NCBI GenBank assembly: GCA_027704905.1
Contig: CM051016.1
Location: 14,531,136 to 14,595,135 of the forward strand
Direction: 5' to 3'
Length of the DNA: 64,000 nt
Source: Muraenolepis orangiensis
Taxonomy: Eukaryota; Chordata; Actinopteri; Gadiformes; Muraenolepididae
A program made the position numbers and the translations under genes. The notes beneath the pieces were generated by a model that searched no databases, was not told where the DNA came from, and saw only the letters and a program-made list of their open reading frames with translations. Shown here one piece after another: positions 1 to 10,515 of this stretch (within the stretch, counting starts at the first letter, position 1; every line of letters begins with the position of its first letter).

Positions 1-40
1 TCCCTCCCTCTCTCCCTCCCTCCCGTTCTCCCTCCCTCCC
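1..40. repeat. TCCC-rich polypyrimidine tract
   Basis: The window opens inside a run of TCCC and TCTC units. It is cut by the window edge, so its full length is unknown. Confidence 0.8.
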
Positions 41-94
41 AACATAACGGCTTCATCAGCTACCCTACCCAGCTTGACTGCTGCAACACATAAG

Positions 95-103
95 CACACA
101 CAC

Positions 104-166
<63 letters not shown>

Positions 167-187
167 CACACACACCACACACACACT
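95..187. repeat. (CA)n microsatellite
   Basis: Nearly pure CA dinucleotides with a few G and CC interruptions. The short open frames over it (poly-HT and poly-CV) are repeat translations, not genes. Confidence 0.95.
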
Positions 188-404
188 GTTTGTGTGAATG
201 TGCATGTGAATGTAGTGACTCACACAAGCAAGTTAGTGCATGTACAAACACATACACACTGACATACAGTACATACACATCTAAATAAGGTTTGATTCTC
301 TGGCAGAACCCAGGCAGGACCTCCATGTCTTTGTGGTGTTGTTATTTTTTTATTGTATTTTAACATAATTGGGATGGGGAGTGATTTGGTGTGATACTCA
401 GAAT

Positions 405-467
405 GTTATATTATATATTATGTATTATATATTAACCCTAATATATCGCATATATATATATATATAT
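405..467. repeat. AT-rich simple repeat
   Basis: Alternating TATA and ATTATAT units that end exactly where the gypsy LTR-like sequence starts. The gypsy element may have inserted at the edge of an AT repeat. Confidence 0.7.
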
Positions 468-685
468 TGTAGAGCCGATGAATGGGAGTCGGAGGCGGCT
501 TGTTTAGTATGGAACTCCACACTTTATTTTCCATTAGGTTTAACAAAAAAGGAAGAACATCTGCTACCTGCTACTGTCAAGCTAGCCCTAAACTACAACA
601 ACACGGTCCGCTCTCTAACAGGTCCGTGGTGCAACACACACTATATGCAAACGGTGAATTATGTCCCATAATGTTCCACCACACA
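468..685 (-). repeat. Candidate 3' LTR of the gypsy remnant
   Basis: On the minus strand this 218-bp segment starts TGTGTGG and ends CTACA, giving TG...CA ends. It is preceded on that strand by a run of G (polypurine tract, plus-strand C run at about 688-696) directly after the pol remains. No second copy exists in the window, so the boundary is inferred from these termini and from the adjoining polypurine tract. Confidence 0.5.
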
Positions 686-701
686 AGCCCCCCCCAGAAC
701 G

Positions 702-935
702 CTGGCAGAGGCCGTTGGCCTGAGGGTGATAAGCGGTTGTCCGGTGGAGCTTAACCCCCAAACCCCCGGCCACAGCGTTCCAGAGCTCGGACGTGAACTG
801 CGAACCACGGTCGGAGGAAATTTCTGAAGGGGTGCCGAAACGACACACCCATGTCGCAATGAAGGCCCGGGCTATGTCAGCCGCCGCTGTCGACGCGAGT
901 GGGACCACCTCCGGCCAACGGGTCGTCCTGTCCAC
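702..935 (-). pseudogene. Gypsy integrase core fragment
   Basis: The minus-strand frame reads 'TRWPEVVPLA', then 'SSDRGSQFTSELW' and 'AYHPQANGL'. These are the region after the first catalytic Asp, the second Asp block (DRGSQF) and the HPQANG block of a retroviral-type integrase. In intact relatives the catalytic Glu follows a few residues later. Here the frame instead runs straight into the G-run of the polypurine tract, so the Glu and the whole C-terminal domain are deleted. It lies just downstream of the RNase H/integrase N-terminal piece at 942-1572 but in another frame. Integrase normally inserts retrotransposon cDNA into nuclear DNA; this fragment cannot. Confidence 0.8.
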
Positions 936-941
936 CAGTAG

Positions 942-1572
942 TTAGGAGGTAGGAAAAACCCTGGGAGGAGGGTAATGGACCAACCAGATCGATGTTGACG
1001 TGGTCAAACTTCCTAGGAATTTCTCCAGGGGGGCCTTCGTGCGGCGGTGCACCTTAGCACGCTGGCAAGCCACACACGTGCCGGCCCAAGCCCTCACGTC
1101 CTTTTTGAGCCCCCGCCAGACGAACTTCGCGGCCACCATCCGCATCGAAGGCTTCCCGCCGGGGTGCGACAGGTTGTGCACCGCCTCGAACACGGAGCGC
1201 CTCCAGCTGGTGGGAACGACCAGATGCGGCTGGCCCGTGGAGACGTCACACAGGAGAGCAGTGCCCGTGTCGCCGAAAACCACATCCTCCAGGCGCAGCC
1301 CCACGTCAGCCCCCTTCAGGGCCTGGACGCTGGGGTCCGTGACCTGGTCCGCTGCCATGCAGGTATAGTCGAGGCCCAACTGGACGGCCCCGATGACGAC
1401 CCTGGAGAGGCAATCTGCGACCAGGTTTGACTTGCCAGCCACGTGCTGGATGTCCATGGTGAACTCCGAGATGTAGGACAGCTGTCGTTGCTGGCGAGCA
1501 GACCAAGGCTCCGCCACCTTGGAAATGGCGAACGTGAGAGGCTTGTGGTCAACGAACGCCGTAAATTCACGG
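942..1572 (-). pseudogene. Gypsy RNase H end and integrase zinc-binding fragment
   Basis: The minus-strand frame contains 'EFTAFVDHKPLTFA' (the RNase H strand with D-H), 'LSYISEFTMDIQHVAGK' and 'NLVADCLSRV', which are hallmark gypsy RNase H/tether sequences. 'NLSHPGGKPSMRMV' and 'CVACQRAK' follow, supplying the His pair and Cys pair of the HHCC integrase N-terminal domain. The open frame itself continues upstream to 1625, but homology to RNase H begins near 1572, where it joins the fragment at 1570-2190 by a frameshift. Its downstream end drifts into non-homologous residues near 950, marking another frameshift before the integrase core. Confidence 0.85.
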
Positions 1573-2190
1573 CAAGAATCGGAAGTGCCGCAAGGCCAGC
1601 CAGAGTCCAAGGAGCTCCCGGTCAAAAGTGCTGTACCTGCGTTCCCTGGGCGTCAGCTGGCAGCTGAAAAAGGCAAGTGGTTGCCAGGCAAATGGCGTTA
1701 TCACCGCCATTTTGGGAATGTCCAGGGGATGCAGGGGCACCAGGTGGTATCCACGCACCAGGTCCACCTTAGAAAACACCAGCCTACCCGCCAGGCATGC
1801 CGAAAAGTCCTGAATGTGCGGCACCGGGTAGCGGTCGGGTGTCGTGGCGTCGTTGAGGCGGCGGCAATCCCCACACGGGCGCCAACCGCCATTAGGCTTG
1901 GGGACGATGTGCAGAGGAGACGCCCAAGGACTGTCAGACCGGCGGATGGTACCCAGGCGTTCCATGGTTGAGAACTCCGCCTTCGCTACTGCGAGTTTAG
2001 AAGGGTTCAACCGCTGGGCCTTAGCGTAGACTGGGGGTCCCTCAGTGGTGACGTGGTGCTCCACCCCATGCTTGGTGGTTGGCGAAGAGAAGGTGGGCAG
2101 CGTGAGGTCCGGGAACTCGGCCAACAACCCCAGGTACTTGTCCGCACCCGACAGCGAACCCGACAGCCCGTTGTACGCCGCTTTGCCAAG
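1570..2190 (-). pseudogene. Gypsy reverse transcriptase fragment lacking the YxDD box
   Basis: The minus-strand frame reads 'WASPLHIVPKPNGGWRP', 'RYPVPHIQDFSACL' and 'FSKVDLVRGYHLVPLHP', that is, the fingers and palm of a gypsy reverse transcriptase including the first catalytic Asp. After 'AVITPFAW' the sequence jumps directly to 'CQLTPRERRYSTFDRELL', which belongs to RNase H. The intervening region, with the catalytic YxDD box, thumb and connection, is missing. The deletion keeps the frame open, so the 222-residue frame looks intact although the enzyme is dead. The first residues encoded from 2190-2235 come from the (ACTTG)n repeat and are not gypsy. Confidence 0.85.
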
Positions 2191-2224
2191 CGTAAAATAA
2201 TAAACTTGACTTGACTTGACTTGG
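2190..2224. repeat. (ACTTG)n tail-like repeat
   Basis: AATAATAAACTTGACTTGAC-type repeat. The same AAATAAACTTGACTT ending closes the L2-like fragment at about 3690, so this is probably the 3' tail of a LINE joined to, or inserted at, the broken gypsy element. Confidence 0.6.
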
Positions 2225-3164
2225 CGTACACACAAGGGAGGAAAATGTCAAGGCATCACAATATATATATATATATATTCTTTATATGATTATTTTATTT
2301 TATTATTATTTACTTTATTTATTATTTTTATTTATAATTATTACTATTATTGTTTTTGGTTTACACAATGCCCTCATGGGGCTGCAACTACACCTTTACC
2401 ATCTAGTTAGTTTAATTAATGCTTTAAATACTAAGTATTGAATTATAACGCTAGCCAGCTGAATGTGACAGATACCACATGACCACCGGCTCACCAACAC
2501 GGTTCTTCTCCCTCTCTACCCGGAGTCATCTGGTGCAGTGATCACCGAGCAGTAGAGGAATTCCATAATGATGCACAGTAGGTAGTGAACAGCATCCCTG
2601 GTTGATACTAACCCATCTGCTCGGGCCACTGGTGCACATGTAACAACACCGCAACATTTAGCATTCAAACCCCACCGTCCACACTTTCAAACAAAACGAC
2701 AATCGCCAGACAAAGTAGTGCATCTGGCCATCACAGAAACACACTCCTGTTTTGTCAGGATTCCGTCGTAATCACCAAGCTGATTACAACGGCTTTTTCC
2801 ATGAATAAATGCATGTGTTGAGTCTTGCTGTGAAATTAGCAAACGGATATCATTAAATGAGTGTTTCTGATTATCCCGGAACAACCCACTTCCCAACTTA
2901 GTTAGTCTCATGACATATTGTAGTAGGTTTGAAGCCAACTAAAGGACAGTAGAGCTAGATTGAACTGGTCGAGATCAAATGATGATCATAACCGTGCCCT
3001 GATCATAACCGGCTGTTCCCAGGGACGCCTCCTTTATTCTGTATGATGAGTAAATTGGTATTTGTTTTGGTAAAATGGGCTTTAAAAACTAGAATGGGAC
3101 TAGAACCAAAACATTCAATCACATTACTCCTATTCTCTCCTCCCTCACTTTCTTCCAGTTAATG
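2225..3164. other. Unassigned noncoding sequence
   Basis: AT-rich from 2261 to about 2350, including a TA repeat at 2261-2278, then mixed sequence. A minus-strand open frame of 83 codons at 2687-2938 has no recognisable domain. I see no gene here. Confidence 0.6.
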
Positions 3165-3692
3165 CCAGGTCAGATGTTAAGGTGCTACTACTTAACTATT
3201 AAATCCTGCACGGATTAGCACCATGATACCCGAAGGACCTTTTAATTCCCTATTGTCCTTCTCAGCTCCTCCGGTCTTCAGGAGCCTTCTATCATTCCCA
3301 AACATTTAAAATAAATCAGCAAGAAACAGAGCGTTATCGACCGCCCCTGTGGAACCTGTTATTAGGAGCTGACTCAAATCCAAACTTAAAACCTACCTCT
3401 TTACTCACTCATTCAGGTCCTAGGGGTGTCCCTCAGATCTCATTGTAGCTAGATTGAGCTGTTAGCCAGCACTAACCTACCACTTCTGCCCGAGGCACTA
3501 GACTTTACATTTTTTTAACATTGTACTTAATTATTTTTTTTAGTTATTTTTTAAATTAGTTTGCTTGTAATTAAATGAGTTGCCGGGCTAGGGTTAGAGT
3601 ACATTTGACATATGGGCTGTAAAGCCCTAAGAGACTAACTGTGATTAAGGGCTATACAAATAAACTTGACTTAACTTGACTTCATTCTCAAA
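3165..3692 (+). mobile_element. L2-like LINE, decayed 3' end
   Basis: A plus-strand frame with stops and shifts reads approximately 'LHGLAP*YPKDLLIPYCPS' then 'LLRSSGAF' and 'LKSKLKTYLFTHSF'. This is the C-terminal tail of L2/CR1-group reverse transcriptases seen in many fish LINEs. The downstream 3' UTR has the typical 'GGGCTATACAAATAAAC' ending followed by an ACTTG-type tail (about 3650-3692). The rest of the element is absent, as expected for a 5'-truncated LINE copy. Stops and indels show it is old. The L2 assignment is from remembered family patterns. Confidence 0.65.
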
Positions 3693-4635
3693 TATGGCAA
3701 TATATCTTTTCAAAACCCTCATTCCCCGATGTTACTTTTCTGTAGATTAATGTTTTCCCGATGGTATGGTAGGGTAGACAAGCCCCTAACTTTCACTTCA
3801 TATTTGTATCGACCAATCATGTTGCTGGAGGCGGGGATCTGACAGCTCTTAATTGGCAAACACAAACTCGACCAGCAGTAGTAAACCATAAATAACCACC
3901 TGTAAAGGTTTGTAAATGCCGTATAGACTGGAGACTGTTGGATTAAACATTAAAATCCCCTTCAGAAGTTTCTGGTTTCCAACCCAGGCTCTGTGCTGTC
4001 TCTGCTGGATCCCAGATTGCACAATAGTTCATGACTAGCCTGTAATAGAGTATTAAACAGGCAAACACAGTTGTCAGTGTAATTCTTTGAATAAAACATG
4101 TGATCATTTAATTAAATTCATCCTAAATTTAAAAGCTGCAGCATGGGGTGTGGGACAGACAGGTCATTGGACGGTGAAATTAGTGAGATACCGGAGGTGA
4201 GTCAAATGTAAAGCATGAATATAAACTGCCCAGGGCTCCATCCATTCACCAGTGATCCATTCTGTGTGCTGCCTTCCCCGTCTCAAGAGAACATTAACAA
4301 ACGCATGGAAATGCTGTTTAAGTAGCTTTGGATAATATCTAATTAAATATCTTTGAGTGTTTGGAATGAAACCTGGGGCAACAGAAAGGTGCAAATGAGT
4401 TTGCCTGAGTATATGCTAATCTAACAGAATATGTAGTTACCCAAAACATGGTACCAAACAAATGCATCACAATCGCTGAGTTGGGTTTCAACGACGGCAC
4501 GACACTCCACAACAAGTCTTGGTTTAAAGAGGTTTACAAACATTCATCAACAGTCTACCCAAGTCTCGGTGTTCCTCATCCACACACATTCACCCCCCCT
4601 ACCTTGGAGTGAGATGGTATCAAGGCCACTCCTAT
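3693..4635. other. Unassigned noncoding sequence
   Basis: Mixed, slightly AT-rich sequence with no motif or long frame I can assign. Confidence 0.6.
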
Positions 4636-4698
4636 GTTTGGCCCCGAGGAGCCACCGTACGACTCTGTGTTTGGCCCCGAGGAGCCACCGTACGACTC
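4636..4698. repeat. Two-copy 30-bp direct repeat
   Basis: A 30-bp unit beginning GTTTGGCCCCGAGGAGCC occurs at 4636-4665 and again, identically, at 4669-4698 (period 33 bp). Confidence 0.9.
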
Positions 4699-6220
4699 GG
4701 TTGATCAACATCAAAGATTTCGAAGCCTATTGGTAAGCCGCCCAAACACCGCATTCCCCTCGAACCGCAAATGCCTTATGACTGAATCTTAATGAACAAA
4801 TCATCTTAAGCGCGTCTCTGAATGGGAACGTCCTGGCGGCCCCAGAGGGCGCGGTGAGAGTCAGTGTGGGGCCGTGTTCTAATCCAACGTGGCACCCGTG
4901 TAAGCTGGAGATAGATTGGTACGGATGTTTGTGCAAGAAGTCTTGGGGGCCAGGCACCTTTTAACTTGACAGGAAATGCATACAAATACACTTGTACCGT
5001 GTACCATCCCTTTACAAACTCACTCACTGTGTACCTTAAAGCATAACAAAAACATACTGTTAAATAAAGATAACAATCCAACCAAGGCCTCATCTTCTGC
5101 ATAACCCAGCGTGTGTGGATGTTCAATGTCTGCCATTCTAGCGACATTATGTCTCCGTTGCGGTAGGGTGTTCAAAATGCACTTGCGTCGATCATCTCGT
5201 CTTACAAAATGTCACCGCAAATGCGGTCCAAACACACTCTGCGTTGGAACAAAGAGAATCCAAGAGCCAGACCTAATAATTGATATCATAAAACATGTAG
5301 ACTACAGCGTGGTTACAACACACGGGTTTCACCGGCTTGATTCTGAGTTGTGGGACTCCCAAATGTCTGCATTTGATTCACAGTAATAAAGGAAAAACAA
5401 TTATTGGGAAGAATAAGATCTACTATTAAAACAAAGTGATTCTGGCCAAGATTTGATGAGCACTCCACAGAGGTCCAATATATTTGTCCGCAGTATAGTT
5501 TACACTCCTAGTTTCCTGAACTTATTAAAGTGTAATGAACCCCCTGTTCTGTTGGCCGGTGCTACGGAACATTCTATTCTCTGCTCCCTCTGATCAACTC
5601 CTTTCAACTTGCTTTTTGATTTGGTATTTTTGCACATGCCAGGCTGTCTCCTGAAACGTCTTGGTTGAATAGATAATGAGGTTTACTATTTCTAGGCCAG
5701 GGTGGCCAGAGACCAGAGTGTTTCATTACATTTCCGATACTTAATCCAAACCCCTATTCTACTTTCTCTATTCCAGAATCGTCATACAATAGAGCAGCTT
5801 CTGACCATGTTAAAGGTTTGGTATTTTAGTGTTTTCATGTCCCTAAATTTAGTTTTTTTTCGTGTTAAGGTTTTTGTTTCCTGGTTGATTGGGCTAGTGT
5901 TGGGGTGTTGTGGTGAAATACACCAGCCAATACACAGCTGCTGCATTTGTACGGCCCTAAAAGACACCTGCTGCAATATTGCCAGATGGTGCTCTTACCA
6001 TTGCATTGTGGTACCATGGAAATAATTAAGTTACATATCCATAGCAGCTGACAGAGGCATTGTGCTATGACTTTAATACCATGTTATTCCTCCCACATTA
6101 TTACAGTCCATGTGTAAAAGCGGATATACTGTTCGTCGATAATCGTGGAAGTAAGTACTCAGTCAAATGAGTCCAGCTAGTTTTAAAGACCAAATAGATA
6201 GAAATATTAACAAAGATAGA
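4699..6220. other. Unassigned noncoding sequence
   Basis: Open frames up to 113 codons occur on both strands (for example 4806-5147 minus and 5702-6025 plus) but show no domain, signal or family resemblance. I call no gene. Confidence 0.6.
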
Positions 6221-6519
6221 CATATATATATATATATATATACATAGATATATAGTTATAGGTAAAGATAAAAGGATGGATAGACAGACAACCAGACCGA
6301 CGGAAGGATAGATGAGTCTATAGCTACATCTAGATTGGCTTATTGATTGATTGGAACCTCCCAATCGATCAGGACTGACCTCACCATCCAGGAAATGTGT
6401 GTGTGTGTGTGTGTGTGTGTGTTGGGGGGGGGGGGTCTTTCTTCTCCTCCTCAGAGCGATCAGAGGAGCAGAAGAAGGAGGAGGAGGGAGTGGGGTGGGA
6501 TGGGGGGGGGGGGGGGGGT
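6221..6519. repeat. TA, GT and poly-G simple repeats
   Basis: (TA)n at 6221-6241, (GT)n at 6396-6422 directly followed by a G run (6423-6435), and a second G run at 6502-6518. The GT-to-G transition is a compound microsatellite. Confidence 0.9.
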
Positions 6520-7655
<1,136 letters not shown>

Positions 7656-7828
7656 CAGCTGAAAACTAATACCAGCAAGAACATATCACAAAATGGTAAA
7701 GCATAGGCCTACATAATATTTCATAAATTTGTGGCAGCCTTGAGAGGCAATTTGAAAGATCTGGGGATAATGAGCAGTTCTCAGTGTGTTACCGGCGGGT
7801 AAAGTGATTAATAAATAAATGTCCATTT

Positions 7829-9130
7829 GCCAACAAGATACAAGATACAAGATACAAGATTTGTATTTGCCAGTACATAGGAACGCTTACTCCCCATTCC
7901 CTCCCGCAGTACACATCTTAAAAACAACACCATAAAAATAAAAATTATATATACAATAAAATAAACCAAAAAAGAGCAGAAAAGTGACTTAAATTATATG
8001 TACATGTTTTTTAGTTTGTGTGTTTCAAATGTGTTTCAAATACATTTAAAGTGCCAGTAGTGCAGCAGCATCGTGAATACAGTGCAGTACAGTGCAGTAA
8101 CTGTGATGAGTCCAGAGAGTCCAGCAAAGTGTGTAAGTGTAATGGTAATGGCTATGTTTTGAAAGTGAAAGTGGCAGCACTCCTAACAGTTCAGTAGGCG
8201 CACTGCCTGTGCATAAAAACTATCCTTAAACCTGGTAGTACTTAGATAGTACGGATGCTGCGCAACCGTCGACCAGACGGTAGGGGGGAGAAGAGATGGA
8301 GCCCAGGGTGGTTGCAGTCCTTTATGATGGACATGGCTTCTTCCGACATCTGGTCCTAAAGATCTCCTCAATGCATGGAAGTGCACACCCGATGATCTTC
8401 TCTGCCATCCTCACGACCCTCTGGATGGCTTTCTTGTCCCGTGCAGTGGTGTTGCCGTACCACACAGTGACGCCACCCGTCAGGACGCTCTGTACGGTGC
8501 CACGGTAGAAGTTCACTAGCCACCTCTGGCCTATTCTGCTTTTTCTGAGGCACCACAGAGCATAGAGGCGCTGGTGTGCCTTCTTCAGCATGACCTCCGT
8601 GTTGCGAGTCCACGCCAGGTCATTGGAAATCTGTTGTCCCAGGAAACGGAAGCAGCTGACGACTTCCACCGGTGTCCCGTCCAGGCTGATGGTGGAGTGG
8701 GTGCCCCGGTGGCTCCTGAAGTCCACAATGAGCTCCTTGGTCTTGCTGACATTCAGTCCGAGGCTGTTGTCCTCACACCATTGCTTCAGCCGGACCACTT
8801 CATCCCTGTACTCCGTCTCATTGCCCTTGCTTATCAAGCCGATGACTGTGGTGTCATCTGCAAACTTGATAATCCGATTATTGCTGTACGTGGCAGTACA
8901 GTCATGTGTGTACAGCGAGTACAGCCAGGGACTGAGGCAGCAGCCTTTGGGTGCTCGGGTGTTGAGGACCAGAGTGGATGAGATGTTGTTCCTAATCTTC
9001 ACAATTTGAGGCCTGCCCGTCAGGAAGTCCATAATCCAGTTACAGATGGGGGCGCCCAGACCTAGGTCCCTCAGTTTCAGGACCAACTTGGAGGGAACGA
9101 TGGTGTTGAACGCCGAGCTGTTACACTGAA
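7829..9130 (-). mobile_element. 5'-truncated LINE (family A) with 3' UTR
   Basis: A non-LTR retrotransposon on the minus strand. It ends at 7829-7852 in three or so (TACAAGA)-type tail units (TCTTGTA on its own strand) and is truncated near 9130 inside reverse transcriptase motif A. Its 3' UTR (about 7853-8180) contains a signature 'CTCCCCATTCCCTCCCGCAG' and a 'GTGCCAGTAGTGCAGCAGCA' block. Both blocks recur at 43259-43600, and one or both recur in the copies near 44.7 and 56.4 kb. I infer a Rex1/CR1-group LINE from the reverse transcriptase; the exact clade is uncertain. Confidence 0.85.
8185..9130 (-). pseudogene. LINE reverse transcriptase fragment (family A)
   Basis: The minus-strand frame 8322-9164 starts inside motif A ('SSAFNTIVPSKLVLKL'; the catalytic Asp of this motif is lost at the truncation). 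It continues through 'GCCLSPWLYSLYTHDC' (motif B) to 'KFADDTTVIGL' with the catalytic Asp pair (about residues 103-104). 'WCEDNSLGLNVSKTKE', 'FRFLGQQIS' and 'VTVWYGNTTARDKKAIQRVV' follow, the thumb and C-terminal region of Rex1/CR1-group LINEs. A frameshift near 8325 moves the last part ('LPSGRR', 'FKDSFYAQAVRLLN') to another frame, where it continues to about 8185. The enzyme would reverse-transcribe LINE RNA at a nicked target. This copy lacks its N-terminal endonuclease and is dead. Confidence 0.9.
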
Positions 9131-9239
9131 GGCTACACTGAATGGTGGGTTTATAAATGAGCAAAGCGCTAACCTTGTATGTATGCTATGTTGAAACCAA
9201 TGGTGTGCCAGGGTTTGGTCCTGTGCCATATAATAAAGA

Positions 9240-9306
9240 TTTTATTATTTAGTATTATTATCATATTTATGATACTAATATATACTACATATATATTAAT
9301 ATTATA

Positions 9307-9343
<37 letters not shown>

Positions 9344-9345
9344 TT
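9240..9345. repeat. AT-rich stretch with (ATT)n
   Basis: TATTAT and ATATATT sequence ending in a pure ATT trinucleotide array at about 9308-9343. Confidence 0.9.
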
Positions 9346-9354
9346 TATAAGTGA

Positions 9355-9442
9355 ATCAACTAAATCTCAATCTAAATCTGGAGGATTGAATCCTCTTTAT
9401 TGGTCACATATTTGTAAACACTCAGTGAAATGTGCATTAAAC
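9355..9442 (-). mobile_element. Possible LINE 3'-end scrap
   Basis: The text 'GATTGAATCCTCTTTATTGG' followed by TCACATA and 'CAGTGAAATGTGCATTAAAC' resembles the reverse complement of a common fish retrotransposon 3' UTR with an AATAAAG signal. The minisatellite begins immediately after it. Recognition is from memory of fish repeats. Confidence 0.35.
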
Positions 9443-10515
9443 CATGGAGAGTCTTACCTTGGAGAGTCTACCGCTGAGAGTCTACCTTGGAGAGTCTACC
9501 TTGGAGAGTCTTACCTTGGAGAGTCTACCGCTGAGAGTCTACCGTGGAGAGTCTACCTTGGAGAGTCTACCGTGGAGAGTCTACCATGGAGAGTCTACCT
9601 TGGAGAGTCTACCGTGGAGAGTCTACCTTGGAGAGTCTACCACTGAGAGTCTACCGTGGAGAGTCTACCGTGGAGAGTCTACCACTGAGAGTCTACCGTG
9701 GAGAGTCTACCGTGGAGAGTCTACCGTGGAGAGTCCACCGTGGAGAGTCCACCATGGAGAGTCTACCACTGAGAGTCTACCGTGGAGAGTCTACCACTGA
9801 GAATCTACCGTGGAGAGTCTACCACTGAGAGTCTACCCTGGAGAGTCTACCGTGGAGAGTCTACCACTGAGAGTCTACCGTGGAGAGTCTACCGTGGAGA
9901 GTCTACCATGGAGAGTCTACCACTGAGAGTCTACCGTGGAGAGTCTACCGTGGAGAGTCTACCACTGAGAGTCTACCGTGGAGAGTCTACCGTGGAGAGT
10001 CCACCATGGAGAGTCTACCACTGAGAGTCTACCGTGGAGAGTCTACCACTGAGAATCTACCGTGGAGAGTCTACCACTGAGAGTCTACCCTGGAGAGTCT
10101 ACCATGGAGAGTCTACCATGGAGAGTCTACCACTGAGAGTCTACCGTGGAGAGTCTACCACTGAGAGTCTACCGTGGAGAGTCTACCGTGGAGAGTCTAC
10201 CATGGAGAGTCTACCACTGAGAGTCTACCGTGGAGAGTCTACCACTGAGAGTCTACCGTGGAGAGTCTACCGTGGAGAGTCTACCGTGGAGAGTCTACCA
10301 CTGAGAGTCTACCGTGGAGAGTCTACCGTGGAGAGTCTACCATGGAGAGTCTACCACTGAGAGTCTACCATGGTGAGTCTACCACTGAGAGTCTACCATG
10401 GAGTCTACCGTGGAGAGTCTACCATGGAGTCTACCGTGGAGAGTCTACCATGGAGAGTCTACCACTGAGAGTCTACCATGGAGAGTCTACCGCTGAGAGT
10501 CTACCGTGGAGAGTC
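9443..10515. repeat. 14-bp minisatellite, about 76 units
   Basis: The consensus unit is GAGAGTCTACCGTG, with variants ending ACTG, ATGG, TTGG, CTGG or GCTG. Because 14 is not a multiple of three and no stop occurs, all three plus frames are open and give a 14-residue protein period. They are not genes. Identical variant strings starting at 9751 and 10003 (offset 252 bp, 18 units) show internal block duplication. Two units near 10395-10440 have lost 2 bp. Confidence 0.97.

Larger units (their letters stand above)
468..2190 (-). mobile_element. Ty3/gypsy retrotransposon remnant, 5'-truncated
   Basis: Minus-strand remains of a Ty3/gypsy pol followed by a candidate 3' LTR. Reading on the minus strand, 2190 down to about 702 gives, in order, reverse transcriptase (start only), RNase H, the integrase zinc-binding region and the integrase core. 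A polypurine tract (about 686-696) and a TG...CA-bounded LTR-like segment (468-685) follow. The wording of the reverse transcriptase ('SKVDLVRGYH', 'ITPF') resembles CsRn1/Kabuki-type gypsy elements; this lineage call is from memory. There is no gag, protease or 5' LTR. At least two internal deletions and several frameshifts make it non-functional. The break near 2190 coincides with an (ACTTG)n tail, which suggests a LINE-type insertion or rearrangement there. Confidence 0.85.
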
